Origin: Chitinophagaceae bacterium BSSC1
GTDB taxonomy: Bacteria; Bacteroidota; Bacteroidia; Chitinophagales; Chitinophagaceae
Direction of reading: 5' to 3'
DNA length: 64,000 nt
Assembly: GCA_002256435.1 (NCBI GenBank)
Contig: NKJC01000001.1
Coordinates: 1,426,001 to 1,490,000 of the forward strand
In this document: positions 44,918-54,374 of the stretch, piece after piece
Layout: each line of letters begins with the position of its first letter
Position numbering within the stretch: position 1 is the first letter of the stretch
Program-made: the position numbers and the translations under genes
Notes under the pieces: generated by a model
The model's input: the letters and a program-made list of their open reading frames with translations, nothing else
The model's database searches: none
What the model was told of the DNA's origin: nothing

Positions 44918-46573
44918 ATGAGAATACTAGCAATTATGGTTTTTGTTATGTCAAATGCGGTTTCATTTGGACAGATCCTAAACCCTTTTACGCCATCTCA
45001 AATAAAACAGCTTGACTCCATTGCTATACAGGATGTTCCTAAGGGTGCACCAGGTATTGCAACGGGGATTGTAAGTAATGGGAAAATAGTTTATCAAAAA
45101 GTAGCAGGTTTTGCCAATTTAACAGACAGCTCTTTAATTACAAAAGACACTAGGTTTAACATTGCATCAAATGGCAAACAGTTTACAGCATTAGCGATTC
45201 TTGTTTTGATTGACCAGAAAAAAATTAGTCTAAGAGACGATATAAGAAAATATTTACCATCTATCTACCCAAAAATCAACTCAAAGATTACCATTGAAAA
45301 CCTACTTAATCATACCAGCGGGATCAGAGATGTTTATGATTTGTGGTCTTTACAAGGCTTAACTTGGTGGGAACATTCATTTAGCAATAATGATGTTTTG
45401 GAACTAATTGGGAAACAGCAAGAGCTTAATTTTCCGCCCAGCACAAAGCATTTGTACAGTAACACCAACTATATTTTATTATCTGCAATTGTAGAAAAGG
45501 TTACCGGAAAATCCTTTGTTTCATATACAAATGATTTGTTTAGAAATCTAAATATGCCAAATACCTCGTTTGAAGATGATCATACAAAAATTCGGGGACC
45601 AATTGCAAAAGCATATTTCAATTTTGGCAGTTGGACAACTTATGATTGGATTTGGAATATTTGCGGGGATGGAAATATCTTTTCAACATTAGCAGACCAA
45701 CTTCAATGGGAACAAATTCTTCAAGGAAAAGTAAAATGCAAAATAAAAAGCCAGATTTTAGAAAAGAGCCAACAATTGACTGACAATTCAACCATCAAAA
45801 ATTATGGTTATGGACTTGAATTTGGCATTTACAAAGGACTAAGTTATCAATTCCACGAAGGTGCAACTGGTGCTTGGAAAGCCACAGTTATCAGGTTCCC
45901 AACTAAGCATATTTCTATTGTAACACTTACAAATACAGGTAAAGCAACACCCAACACACAGACAAGACAAATGGCAGACCTGGTTTTTAATCTAAAAAAC
46001 AATGCAAGTTATTTAGTCACAAAACCTACTAAAATAGGCAGTTTTGTAAGTGATCAAAATATGGTTGGAACATATTTAACAGACAATAATTTTACTTTCC
46101 AATTTGAAAAACGAGACAGTATTTTATATTTAAAACGTATTGGAAGAAATGATGTACAACTTGAACGAGAAGCAGACAATATATTGCACCAAACCTATGA
46201 TCCAGACTTTAAGCAAGAATTTAAAAAAAATGGAAAAGGTGAAATGACAGTAACAGCCTATTATACCTCTCACTCACCCTACACTTTAACAAAAGCTATT
46301 AGTGATTGGAAAGACTACAATTATCAATCGCTTAACGGTAGGTTTACAAATTCAGAAACTAATGTAACAATAGATATAAAATTTGTAGGTGATAAATATT
46401 ATAATGTTAAGGTTGTGGGTAGCCAAGACAGCAGCAAAGGACTTTTAATTTCACCAACAAAATTATTAGTTGATAATTATGTTTTAGACATTGAAAATAA
46501 AGTTGGGACACCCAAAATCTTCTTACTTAGTGCAGATAGAATTGAACGAGTAAAATTTGTACGGTTGGATTAA
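44918..46573 (+). CDS. secreted serine hydrolase, beta-lactamase/DD-peptidase fold
   Basis: A 551-residue exported protein (signal peptide ending SFGQ). Residues 25-360 form a class C beta-lactamase-type domain: the SxxK motif is ASNGKQFTALA (Ser-Asn-Gly-Lys), the YxN motif is LYSNTNYILL, and HEGATGAWKA near residue 315 stands for the KTG/HTG box. The rest is a beta-rich C-terminal domain as in many "serine hydrolase" proteins. Such enzymes act on peptidoglycan peptides or small esters; resistance to beta-lactams cannot be inferred. Confidence 0.85.
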   Translation: MRILAIMVFVMSNAVSFGQILNPFTPSQIKQLDSIAIQDVPKGAPGIATGIVSNGKIVYQKVAGFANLTDSSLITKDTRFNIASNGKQFTALAILVLIDQKKISLRDDIRKYLPSIYPKINSKITIENLLNHTSGIRDVYDLWSLQGLTWWEHSFSNNDVLELIGKQQELNFPPSTKHLYSNTNYILLSAIVEKVTGKSFVSYTNDLFRNLNMPNTSFEDDHTKIRGPIAKAYFNFGSWTTYDWIWNICGDGNIFSTLADQLQWEQILQGKVKCKIKSQILEKSQQLTDNSTIKNYGYGLEFGIYKGLSYQFHEGATGAWKATVIRFPTKHISIVTLTNTGKATPNTQTRQMADLVFNLKNNASYLVTKPTKIGSFVSDQNMVGTYLTDNNFTFQFEKRDSILYLKRIGRNDVQLEREADNILHQTYDPDFKQEFKKNGKGEMTVTAYYTSHSPYTLTKAISDWKDYNYQSLNGRFTNSETNVTIDIKFVGDKYYNVKVVGSQDSSKGLLISPTKLLVDNYVLDIENKVGTPKIFLLSADRIERVKFVRLD

Positions 46574-46710
46574 TATACTAGATCTCAAAAAATTAACCAC
46601 TAATGGTATTGAAAGTATTATAGTTAGGAACTTCTAACCTAAAAAGTATTCAAGACAAATACCACCTGTATATTAAGCAGTAAGGAATTGGAATGTTGTA
46701 TTTTTAATCC

Positions 46711-48234
46711 GTGATTCAAAAGGTTCAGACATATCTTCTTAGGCATTGGGAAGCTCTCTTGGCAGCCCTTGCTGCTTGCGTGAGTATCTACTATCTCACA
46801 GCTTATAGCGGGATTGGACTTTCACCAGACAGCATTGCTTATAGTTCTGCGGCCATTAATTTGAAAAATGGGGCTGGACTGTTAGATTATAATTCCCTGC
46901 ACTTGGTAGATTTTCCAGCGGGCTATCCCTTGTTTTTGGCGGGTCTTTCTTTGATCAGTGGATTAACACCCATTGCCCTTGCACCGGTATTGAATGCGGG
47001 ATTGTATGTTGTCTTAATCTTGCTCACCAGTCAGATTTTATATGGCATTGAAGGTATTACAAGATGGTATCGCGCAGCCCTATTTTTAGTATTGGCATGT
47101 AGTCCTTGTTTGTGGGAAGTCTATGGCATGCTCTGGTCCGAGACCTTGTTCTTGGTATTGGTATTAGCATTTATCCTGCAATGGAAACGCTACACCATAA
47201 AACATGACTATCGCCATCTTTTTCTGTTAGCCTTACTAGTTGGTCTTGCTTTCTTAACTAGGATTGCAGGTCTTAGTTTATTAGCCACAGGTATTGCCCT
47301 CATCTTATTTGACGGACAGATCAACGGCTTAAAGAAAATCAAACAAGTCACGCTCTTTAGTTTGGTAGGCATTCTTCCCTTGGCCATTAATTTGTATCGC
47401 AATCATTTGGTCACGGGCACGGCTGCTGGTGTAAGAGAAAAAGCCCTGCGTTCTTTGGGTCAGAATCTAGTAGATAGTGGATGGGTGCTTGGAACCTGGT
47501 TGCCCTTTATTGGAGAAAATGGTTTTGCTGGCGCGATGGTTTTGCTAGCCCTGCTAATTGTTGTAATTGCCTTATTACTGTTTCGAGTTTTTCAACAACA
47601 ATATTATCATAAGACAAGCACGGCAGTAATGGCATGTTTCTTAGTCTATGCCATTTTTATATTGGGTATTTCATCAGTTTCCAGATTTGAAACATTGAGC
47701 AGTAGGTTATTGTCTCCCATGTACCTGCCCCTGCTACTGACCATCTTGTATTTTGTAGCAGTGCTGATTAGCAAGACCAAAAGGGTAATCAAATATTTGA
47801 CCATCGGCGCAGCCATATTGGTCTTGGGTTTTGGACTAAAAAATCAATATGTTTTAAATGCTGCTAACTGGGAGGGCATCAAAGACGCGGGCATTCCTGG
47901 TTATTCAGAAACGCAGTGGACGGCATCGCCCATGGTGGCTTATATAAACCAACACAAAGATTCTTTGAATGCACCCATTTATGCGGATGCTCCAGGTGGG
48001 CTCTACCATTTAACGGGTCTTCATTCTCTGCCACTACCCCACAAAGAAATTGCCAAGGAGCAGGCAGAAATGTTTTCACACAAAGACCTAATTGTAGTTT
48101 GGTTTTATGATGGTGTGAACGTTGACCTGATTGATATTCCCTTTATTGAACAACACGCAACACTGGTGTTGAAAAAGGAATTTGAAGACGGGATCATTTA
48201 TTACTTCAAAACAGGCTTGAACGGCCAACGGTAA
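46711..48234 (+). CDS. membrane glycosyltransferase-like protein (GT39/PMT superfamily)
   Basis: A 507-residue polytopic membrane protein (GTG start) with about ten helices and a soluble C-terminal region after residue 400. The loop after the first helix has GLSPDSIAYSSAAINLKNGAGL, in which the Asp occupies the place of the catalytic acid of GT-C glycosyltransferases. No acceptor can be named. Its codon use and higher GC mark the return to core chromosome after the accessory block. Confidence 0.7.
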   Translation: MIQKVQTYLLRHWEALLAALAACVSIYYLTAYSGIGLSPDSIAYSSAAINLKNGAGLLDYNSLHLVDFPAGYPLFLAGLSLISGLTPIALAPVLNAGLYVVLILLTSQILYGIEGITRWYRAALFLVLACSPCLWEVYGMLWSETLFLVLVLAFILQWKRYTIKHDYRHLFLLALLVGLAFLTRIAGLSLLATGIALILFDGQINGLKKIKQVTLFSLVGILPLAINLYRNHLVTGTAAGVREKALRSLGQNLVDSGWVLGTWLPFIGENGFAGAMVLLALLIVVIALLLFRVFQQQYYHKTSTAVMACFLVYAIFILGISSVSRFETLSSRLLSPMYLPLLLTILYFVAVLISKTKRVIKYLTIGAAILVLGFGLKNQYVLNAANWEGIKDAGIPGYSETQWTASPMVAYINQHKDSLNAPIYADAPGGLYHLTGLHSLPLPHKEIAKEQAEMFSHKDLIVVWFYDGVNVDLIDIPFIEQHATLVLKKEFEDGIIYYFKTGLNGQR

Positions 48235-48263
48235 GTCAATAGCTTTCTGTATTTTGTGCCCCC

Positions 48264-48899
48264 ATGCCAATTGACCAATTTATAGAACAGTTTATTACCG
48301 GAATCAAACAAACGGGGCCGCTTGAATTCATTGCAGTTTTTGCTGGAATTGCCAGTGTTTGGTTTAGCAGAAAGGAACATATACTGGTCTATCCTATTGG
48401 ACTGATCAATACTATCATTTACATTTATCTGAGTTTGAAGGGACACTTGTTGGGTGAAGCCAGCGTGAACCTTTACTATACCATCATGAGTATTTATGGT
48501 TGGGTTTTATGGACCAAGAGAGATCCGCACAAACAGGAGCTAGTACTACACGTGAGTTTTAGCAGTGCAAGGGAATGGGTGCAACAATTAGCCTTCTTTG
48601 CCGTCTTTTATCTGGGCATTTTTGCCGCACTTACCTGGGCCAAACAGGCTTTTGCGCCAGAAGCCATTCCTTGGGCCGATGCTTTTGCCAGTGCTACGGC
48701 TTATACCGGCATGTGGCTAATGGCTAGAAAAAAAGTAGAGAGTTGGGTCTGGTGGATTGCAACAAATATGGCTTCTATTCCGTTGTACTTTATCAAAGGA
48801 TATGTCTTTACCAGTGTTCAGTTTATGGTGCTACTGGTATTGGCCATTGCAGGTTTGATTACCTGGCAACAAAAAGCAAGACGGAATGAGTTTGATTAA
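48264..48899 (+). CDS. pnuC: nicotinamide riboside transporter PnuC
   Basis: A 211-residue membrane protein with about seven helices and the PnuC signature: LEFIAVFAGIASVWFSRKEH, the helix YPIGLINTIIYIYL and NLYYTIMSIYGWVLW, later WWIATNMASIPLYFIKG. PnuC takes up nicotinamide riboside by facilitated diffusion, driven by phosphorylation inside. The 3' end overlaps the start of the NadR-like kinase gene by 14 bp, giving a compact NAD-salvage pair. Confidence 0.92.
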   Translation: MPIDQFIEQFITGIKQTGPLEFIAVFAGIASVWFSRKEHILVYPIGLINTIIYIYLSLKGHLLGEASVNLYYTIMSIYGWVLWTKRDPHKQELVLHVSFSSAREWVQQLAFFAVFYLGIFAALTWAKQAFAPEAIPWADAFASATAYTGMWLMARKKVESWVWWIATNMASIPLYFIKGYVFTSVQFMVLLVLAIAGLITWQQKARRNEFD

Positions 48900-49431
48900 A
48901 GTAGTAGTGATAGGTCCGGAGTCAACGGGGAAAAGCAGTTTGTGCGCTGAATTGGCGGAACATTTTTCTGCCCAATGGTGTCCTGAATATGCCAGAGAGC
49001 ATTTGACTGTTCATGGTAAAACTTATAGCTATGATGATCTACTCACCATTGCCCAAAAGCAATTGGCGCTGGAAGACAAGTATACCAACCAAGCTTTGAA
49101 CAATGACCAGTCCTTGCTTTTTATAGATACAGATATGTACGTGATGAAGGTTTGGTGTGAGTACGTGTTTGAAAAATGCCACCACTTTATTCTGGATCAA
49201 ATTACCCAGCGTCAATATGACCTTTACCTGCTCTGTGATACTGATCTGCCTTGGGTGCAAGATGAACTAAGAGAATATCCGGCCGATGGCCCTAGAAAAG
49301 AACTGTTCCAGATTTACAAAGATTTGTTGATTAATCAGTCTACACCCTTTGTGATCATCAATGGCAATTATAAAGAACGTTTACAAGAAGCTATTGAAGC
49401 GGTAGAGCAATTACAAGGTGAACTAGTGTGA
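48886..49431 (+). CDS. NadR-like ribosylnicotinamide kinase
   Basis: A 181-residue P-loop protein equal to the C-terminal kinase domain of NadR: Walker A GPESTGKSS, then CPEYAREHL, DTDMYVMKVWCEYV and YDLYLLCDTDLPWVQDELRE, which bind nucleoside and ATP. It phosphorylates nicotinamide riboside to NMN, trapping the substrate brought in by PnuC. The adenylyltransferase and repressor domains of full NadR are absent. Its stop overlaps the convergent mtgA stop by 9 bp. Confidence 0.88.
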   Translation: MSLIKVVVIGPESTGKSSLCAELAEHFSAQWCPEYAREHLTVHGKTYSYDDLLTIAQKQLALEDKYTNQALNNDQSLLFIDTDMYVMKVWCEYVFEKCHHFILDQITQRQYDLYLLCDTDLPWVQDELREYPADGPRKELFQIYKDLLINQSTPFVIINGNYKERLQEAIEAVEQLQGELV

Positions 49432-50130
49432 TTTGATAATCTCTAACACGTCTGGATCGTCTTCTATATTATGCATTTCACGCAAGATTTGCGGATAGCG
49501 CCAACCCACCCTACGGCTCTGTGGTTTTACCGTAAAAATTTTGGGATTGGGTAAACAAGCAATAATCATGGCTGCTTCTGCGCGACTCAATTGTTTGGCA
49601 GGTTTGCCAAAATAAGCCTGTGCTGCGGCTTCCATGCCAAAGATGCCAGGGCCCATTTCAATCACATTGAGGTAGACGTCTAAGATGCGCTCTTTTCCCC
49701 AGATCAATTCTATGAGTAAGGTAAAATAGGCTTCAGGTACTTTGCGGATATATTTAAAGACGCCACCACCCTGCCAGAGAAATACATTTTTGGCTACTTG
49801 TTGGGTAATGGTGCTGGTTCCCGCACCCAGTGGTAGTTTGCGTTTTTTTCCTTTCTTTTTGGGTTTCAAACTTTTCTCAATGGCGTCCCAGTCAAAGCCC
49901 GTATGATCTGGAAACGCTTGGTCCTCACTGGCAATGGCTGCTAGCTTGGCGTTATATGAAAGCGTTGATCCAGATACATAATCTCTTTTTAAACCATAAC
50001 CAAATGCATTGCTGATTTGGGTAATGGTAACAGGAGGCATGACCCACTTACAAATAATCACATACAATAGGGATGAGACAAACATCCAAAGCATTGCTTT
50101 CTTAGTAAAACGCCAGATATTTTTGAGCAT
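49423..50130 (-). CDS. mtgA: monofunctional biosynthetic peptidoglycan transglycosylase
   Basis: A 235-residue inner-membrane protein: one N-terminal anchor (residues 12-30) and a GT51 domain. Motifs seen: EDQAFPDHTGFDWDAIEK with the catalytic Glu, GAGTSTITQQVAKNVFLW, KVPEAYFTLLIELIWGKERILDVYLNVIEMG and the second-Glu region. Length and lack of a transpeptidase domain define MtgA, which polymerises lipid II into glycan strands in the periplasm. Confidence 0.92.
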   Translation of the reverse strand: MLKNIWRFTKKAMLWMFVSSLLYVIICKWVMPPVTITQISNAFGYGLKRDYVSGSTLSYNAKLAAIASEDQAFPDHTGFDWDAIEKSLKPKKKGKKRKLPLGAGTSTITQQVAKNVFLWQGGGVFKYIRKVPEAYFTLLIELIWGKERILDVYLNVIEMGPGIFGMEAAAQAYFGKPAKQLSRAEAAMIIACLPNPKIFTVKPQSRRVGWRYPQILREMHNIEDDPDVLEIIKSH

Positions 50131-50136
50131 GGGGAT

Positions 50137-50691
50137 CTATGGATTGGTGCCTAGTTGAATGGTCATCATTTTATACCGGCTTCCCATTTTTAAATAAGTC
50201 TTGTGTGTAGATTGTAAAACCTTGCCTAAGATAAAAAATCCTCCGGCAATCCCAAGACCCGTTAAATTTTGTGCACCAAATATGGCTTCTCCCTTGATTA
50301 GGCTGTTGGTAATATTGAGTAAGATATAAGCGCCACTGCCTAATTGAAATAAAGCTCCATTACTGATGATATTGCTTGAACCCTTTTTTGGCATGCCATA
50401 GATTTCGTTCACGTGCAATTTAAGCAGGCCAAAATGGGCTGTATCGGTGCTGGCAAATCCAAATTGATTGCCTACCTGTCTGAGCTGAATTTGGTCAATG
50501 GTAATGGAATCATTTCTGACCATTTTCACAATGCCCTCTATCCATTGTTTACTACTAAACTGGAATTGAATATAGGAACCATTGGTCCAGGTTTGAAGGG
50601 TCTGAGTTTTGTCTTTGAGTAAAAGGAGGTCGTTTTGTGCAAACAGCTTCGCCGATAAACAACAACAAAAAAGGAAGCAGCTGAGTTTCAT
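50137..50691 (-). CDS. exported protein of unknown function
   Basis: A 184-residue protein. The start at 50691 is preferred over 50784 because it gives a signal peptide (MKLSCFLFCCCLSAKLFAQ) and avoids overlap with the LysE gene. The mature part begins with a small beta domain (LQTWTNGSYIQFQFSSKQWIEGIVKMVRNDSITIDQIQLRQ) followed by a Gly-rich hydrophobic hairpin near residues 110-155 that may insert in a membrane. Family not recognised. It lies 6 bp upstream of mtgA, likely cotranscribed. Confidence 0.65.
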   Translation of the reverse strand: MKLSCFLFCCCLSAKLFAQNDLLLLKDKTQTLQTWTNGSYIQFQFSSKQWIEGIVKMVRNDSITIDQIQLRQVGNQFGFASTDTAHFGLLKLHVNEIYGMPKKGSSNIISNGALFQLGSGAYILLNITNSLIKGEAIFGAQNLTGLGIAGGFFILGKVLQSTHKTYLKMGSRYKMMTIQLGTNP

Positions 50692-50744
50692 TGGCGGTAA
50701 GATACTTGGAATATGGATTGACCCTCCTAAAAATATAGTTAAAC

Positions 50745-51401
50745 CTATTTCAAACGGTCTCCAAATTGGAGTACACCCCAACAAAGGGCAATGCCAAAAC
50801 CAATCAGGATGATGCCTGACAATTGGTTAATATGGTGCAGGTTTCTAGGGGTCATTTTTGGTCTCAAACGCCCTGCTAGCATCACTTTTAGAATATCGGT
50901 GAGCAGTACAAAAACCAAACAAGTGCCAAATACCACGGCCCTGTATTGAATGGGATTGGCATAAGTAACCGAATCCGCTAAAATGGCCGCGGACCAAACA
51001 AACCAGAAAATAAAGACCCCTGGATTGAGCATATTCATAAAGAAACCAGAGAGATAAATGGCTACCCAGTCTCGTTTTCTAAAGACTTTTTCCTTGAGAT
51101 TATTGTCGTCATCTACCGCTACTTTTTTAAAGAAGAAAGTATAGATGCCCACAGCAATTAAAAAGATACTTCCAGAAACCGCAATCAGGGTTTGGTGGGC
51201 CAAGGCCGATTGAAATAGCGAGGTAAATAAATTGCAAATAAGTAACAAAGCAATATCGCTTGAAGAAACACCGGCCACAAAAATATAACCTGCTTTGTGT
51301 CCGTTATTGATGCTTTGTTTGAGAATGGCAAATATCACGGGCCCTACTGAAATAGCCAGTAGCACGCCCAAACCTAGTCCCTTGATAATTGCTGCAATCA
51401 T
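50745..51401 (-). CDS. LysE family amino acid exporter
   Basis: A 218-residue membrane protein with six helices and the LysE/RhtB signature at its N-terminus: GLGLGVLLAISVGPVIFAILKQSINNGHKAGYIFVAGVSSSDI, in which G-x-GPVxxxxxxxxxxxG is conserved. Family members export amino acids or related metabolites. The substrate is not predictable. A cytoplasmic charged loop (KKVAVDDDNNLKEK) follows helix 3. Confidence 0.87.
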   Translation of the reverse strand: MIAAIIKGLGLGVLLAISVGPVIFAILKQSINNGHKAGYIFVAGVSSSDIALLLICNLFTSLFQSALAHQTLIAVSGSIFLIAVGIYTFFFKKVAVDDDNNLKEKVFRKRDWVAIYLSGFFMNMLNPGVFIFWFVWSAAILADSVTYANPIQYRAVVFGTCLVFVLLTDILKVMLAGRLRPKMTPRNLHHINQLSGIILIGFGIALCWGVLQFGDRLK

Positions 51402-51424
51402 GCGCTTAATTGAAAATTCAAACC

Positions 51425-52957
51425 TTAGGGTTCAATGGGTTCGCCTTTCAGAAACCGCTGCCAGTCTTGCAACAACCCTCCCTTGAGCACCCTTGGAAAT
51501 TTGTGTTGACCACCAATCTTTCCCTTGGCCGTCATAAAATTCATGAAATCTTTTTCTGTTAACACGTCTAGTATTACGTCTTTCAGCGCACTTCTGCGTT
51601 CTACTGCATAGTCATCATTGAGCTCGCAAAGGTGTTTGTCAATTCTTTTGGCTAGGTCTTTGGCGTCTACCTTGTCATTGCAGGCCACATACCAATGGTG
51701 CGCAAAAAAATTGCCAAATGGCACACCCGCTACCGTAAATTCTGGGATACTAATATTCAATTCATCACTAGCCAATTGAATGGCTTTGTTCATATTGTCT
51801 ACGCTCAAGTGCTCACCCACCAGACTCAAGAAATGCTTGGTGCGTCCGGTAATAATGATCTCACAGCGGTCTTTATCTACAAATCTCACCGTGTCTCCTA
51901 TTAAATAACGCCAAGTGCCAGCCGTGGTGCTAATCAAGAGGGCATAGTCTTTTCCTTCTTCTACTTCATGTATCATGAGTGCTTCAGGAAACTCTTTCAT
52001 ATCGCCATTGGCGTCAAAATTCACGTCATCAAAAGGCACAAATTCAAAGAAGATATGTTCACTGGTAACCAGTTTCATACCCTCTGCAAATTGACGGTCT
52101 TGATAAGCAATAAAGCCTTCGCTAGCCAAATAGGTTTCAATATAAGTGATGGGCTTACCCAACAGTTTCTCAAATCCTTTTTTATAAGGTTCAAAGCTCA
52201 CGCCTCCGTGTACAAAAAATGCCAGGTTGGGCCACATCTCATGAATATTATTGAGCTTGTAACGCTCAATCACCATTTCCATACACATTTGAATCCATGC
52301 AGGAACCCCTACCAAAAAAGCAATATCCCATTCAGGGGCTTTTTCTACAATCTCTTCTAATTTCTTATTCCAGTCTTTTTCCTTGGCTATTTTCTTACCC
52401 GGTTTGTAAAAGGGTTGAAACCAAAATGGGGCTTTCATTTGCGTAATCCCACTAAGATCTCCAGAATAATAGCCAGGTCCTTTTTGCAAATCAGTGCTTC
52501 CACCTAGTGTTAACCAACCGCGCCCCAATGCACCCAATGGAATGTCTTCATAGTTGCGCAAAGTGAGCAAATGTTTGATCATGGCTAGTTTATTGCCACG
52601 TAGCAAGTCATTGGTTATGGGCAAGAATTTACTGGCAGATTCACTGGTACCACTACTCAAGGCATAATACTTAATCTTACCTGGCCAGCAAACATCAGAC
52701 TTTCCTTCAAGGGTCTTATGCCACCATTCTTTGTAAATCTTATTGTAATTATAAGTAGGTACTAGCTCTTGAAATTTCTTTCCAGGGTGTTTGCTCAAGA
52801 GGATATCGTCAAATCGAAAGGTTTGGCCAAATTCTGTGAACCTAGCTTTCCTAAGCATCTTTCTCAACACCTTTAATTGCTGCCTCCTAGGATTATTCTG
52901 GGGCAGGCGCAGGGCCTTGAGTATGGAATTGGGGAGCTTGATATCAAGAATAGCCAT
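51425..52957 (-). CDS. GH3 auxin-responsive promoter family protein
   Basis: A 510-residue cytosolic enzyme of the GH3 branch of acyl-adenylate-forming enzymes. Motifs: ATP-binding SSGTSESASKFLP (residues about 97-109), YIETYLASEGFIAYQ (the Y-x-A-S-E-G motif), and YLIGDTVRF (Asp binding the ribose). In plants GH3 links amino acids to auxin or jasmonate; bacterial members are widespread in Bacteroidota with unknown acceptor. Full length. Confidence 0.88.
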   Translation of the reverse strand: MAILDIKLPNSILKALRLPQNNPRRQQLKVLRKMLRKARFTEFGQTFRFDDILLSKHPGKKFQELVPTYNYNKIYKEWWHKTLEGKSDVCWPGKIKYYALSSGTSESASKFLPITNDLLRGNKLAMIKHLLTLRNYEDIPLGALGRGWLTLGGSTDLQKGPGYYSGDLSGITQMKAPFWFQPFYKPGKKIAKEKDWNKKLEEIVEKAPEWDIAFLVGVPAWIQMCMEMVIERYKLNNIHEMWPNLAFFVHGGVSFEPYKKGFEKLLGKPITYIETYLASEGFIAYQDRQFAEGMKLVTSEHIFFEFVPFDDVNFDANGDMKEFPEALMIHEVEEGKDYALLISTTAGTWRYLIGDTVRFVDKDRCEIIITGRTKHFLSLVGEHLSVDNMNKAIQLASDELNISIPEFTVAGVPFGNFFAHHWYVACNDKVDAKDLAKRIDKHLCELNDDYAVERRSALKDVILDVLTEKDFMNFMTAKGKIGGQHKFPRVLKGGLLQDWQRFLKGEPIEP

Positions 52958-53048
52958 CGTTAGAAACCGTTTTGCTAAAGAAATACGAAGCTAAAGCAAA
53001 TGCATTAAAAAACATGATTAGCACCTGATTAAGCGGAGTCTTGAGCGG

Positions 53049-54272
53049 TTAAGTGGCGGCTGGCTGATTTGGCGCTACGGCCCTTCCACTGGTTTCTTTT
53101 GAATCACTACCAATAATGGACCCACTTTCAGCTGCATGAAACCAATATTCAACCCCATCATCCGCAAATTCCGCTGATAAGGCAATGATTTGTTTCCAAG
53201 TCAATGACCCTCCTTCAGCAAACAGGATCACTTGGTCACCTGTTTTGTTTTTTAAGACTTGCTTGTCTTCAGGTAAGTAAGTTAGGGTATTGCTTGCGCC
53301 AAACCCTGTATTGTTTAAGATCTCTAAGGCTCCAAGACCCTGCCCTTCCGCAGCCAGAATGCTGATTTGCCTGGGGCGATGCTTAACTTGGGAACCCAGC
53401 AAATGATTCAAAGGGGCCAGTATCATTCTATGTAAGAGGCTAAAAGCACCCCTGATCATGATGGCCAACTGTATAAAAAAGGCAAAAACGCCGGCCCTGC
53501 CTCCGCTATAATTCTTTTGCACAAAGAGGCGCATGGCATTGTAAAAAAGCAAAACATAGTTCAAACTGCCCTTTCTGGTGCTCTCCCCTTTGAAATGGAT
53601 GATGGCACTGCCTGCAAAATAATAATTCTTAAATCCTGCTTTTTGCACCCGATAACTCAGATCAATATCTTCTCCATACATGAAAAAGCGCTGGTCAAAA
53701 CTGCCCACTTGGTCCAAAACGGCTTTGGGAAACAACATAAATGCACCGGCCAACACGTCTACTTCATGGTTTTGGTGCTGACTCAAGTGTCCCAATGAAT
53801 AGCGATTAAAAATAGCAGAACGGGGAAAAAGGGCAGACAGACCCGTGAGTTTATACAGTGCCGATATCGGCGATGGGAATGCTCGCTTGCTTTCTGGTAA
53901 AAATTTGCCCGATCCATCTAACATGCGAATACCCATAGCACCTGGGCTTGATTGTGCCTGAATAAAATCCAAACAAAGCCTAAAACAGTCTTCTGCCACC
54001 AAAGTATCTGGGTTCAAAAACAATATATATCGCCCCCGGCAATGGGTTAAAGCCTGATTATTGGCTTTGGCATATCCTGTATTTTCTGGATTGGGTAAAA
54101 AATGCACCCAGGGAAATAGGGGTTCTAAATAGTCTAAACTGCCATCTGTGCTGGCGTTGTCTACTACCCAAACCTCGGCTTCCAGACCTTGAATGGCTTT
54201 GGAAACACTGTGCAGACACTGTTCTAGAAAGAACCGGACATTGTAATTGACTATGATAATGGATAATTCCAA
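53049..54272 (-). CDS. glycosyltransferase family 2 with C-terminal membrane segment
   Basis: A 407-residue enzyme. The N-terminal GT-A domain (residues 1-240) has SIIIVNYNVR, the nucleotide-binding VVDNASTDGS, the metal-binding position in ILFLNPDTLV and the acceptor-side motif GEDIDLSYRVQKAG. It resembles WbbL-type rhamnosyltransferases. A hydrophobic helix around residues 255-285 may attach it to the membrane, and an unusual C-terminal extension of about 110 residues follows, with no recognised domain. Acceptor unknown; probably cell-surface polysaccharide synthesis. Confidence 0.83.
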   Translation of the reverse strand: MELSIIIVNYNVRFFLEQCLHSVSKAIQGLEAEVWVVDNASTDGSLDYLEPLFPWVHFLPNPENTGYAKANNQALTHCRGRYILFLNPDTLVAEDCFRLCLDFIQAQSSPGAMGIRMLDGSGKFLPESKRAFPSPISALYKLTGLSALFPRSAIFNRYSLGHLSQHQNHEVDVLAGAFMLFPKAVLDQVGSFDQRFFMYGEDIDLSYRVQKAGFKNYYFAGSAIIHFKGESTRKGSLNYVLLFYNAMRLFVQKNYSGGRAGVFAFFIQLAIMIRGAFSLLHRMILAPLNHLLGSQVKHRPRQISILAAEGQGLGALEILNNTGFGASNTLTYLPEDKQVLKNKTGDQVILFAEGGSLTWKQIIALSAEFADDGVEYWFHAAESGSIIGSDSKETSGRAVAPNQPAAT

Positions 54273-54374
54273 GGCAGAATATGAACCACGAATTAAACCA
54301 AAAACTCCCGTAATACCATTGAATGGTTCATGAAATCATTTCTAAATCAAGCAAAACGGGGGTACTTTTGCCCC

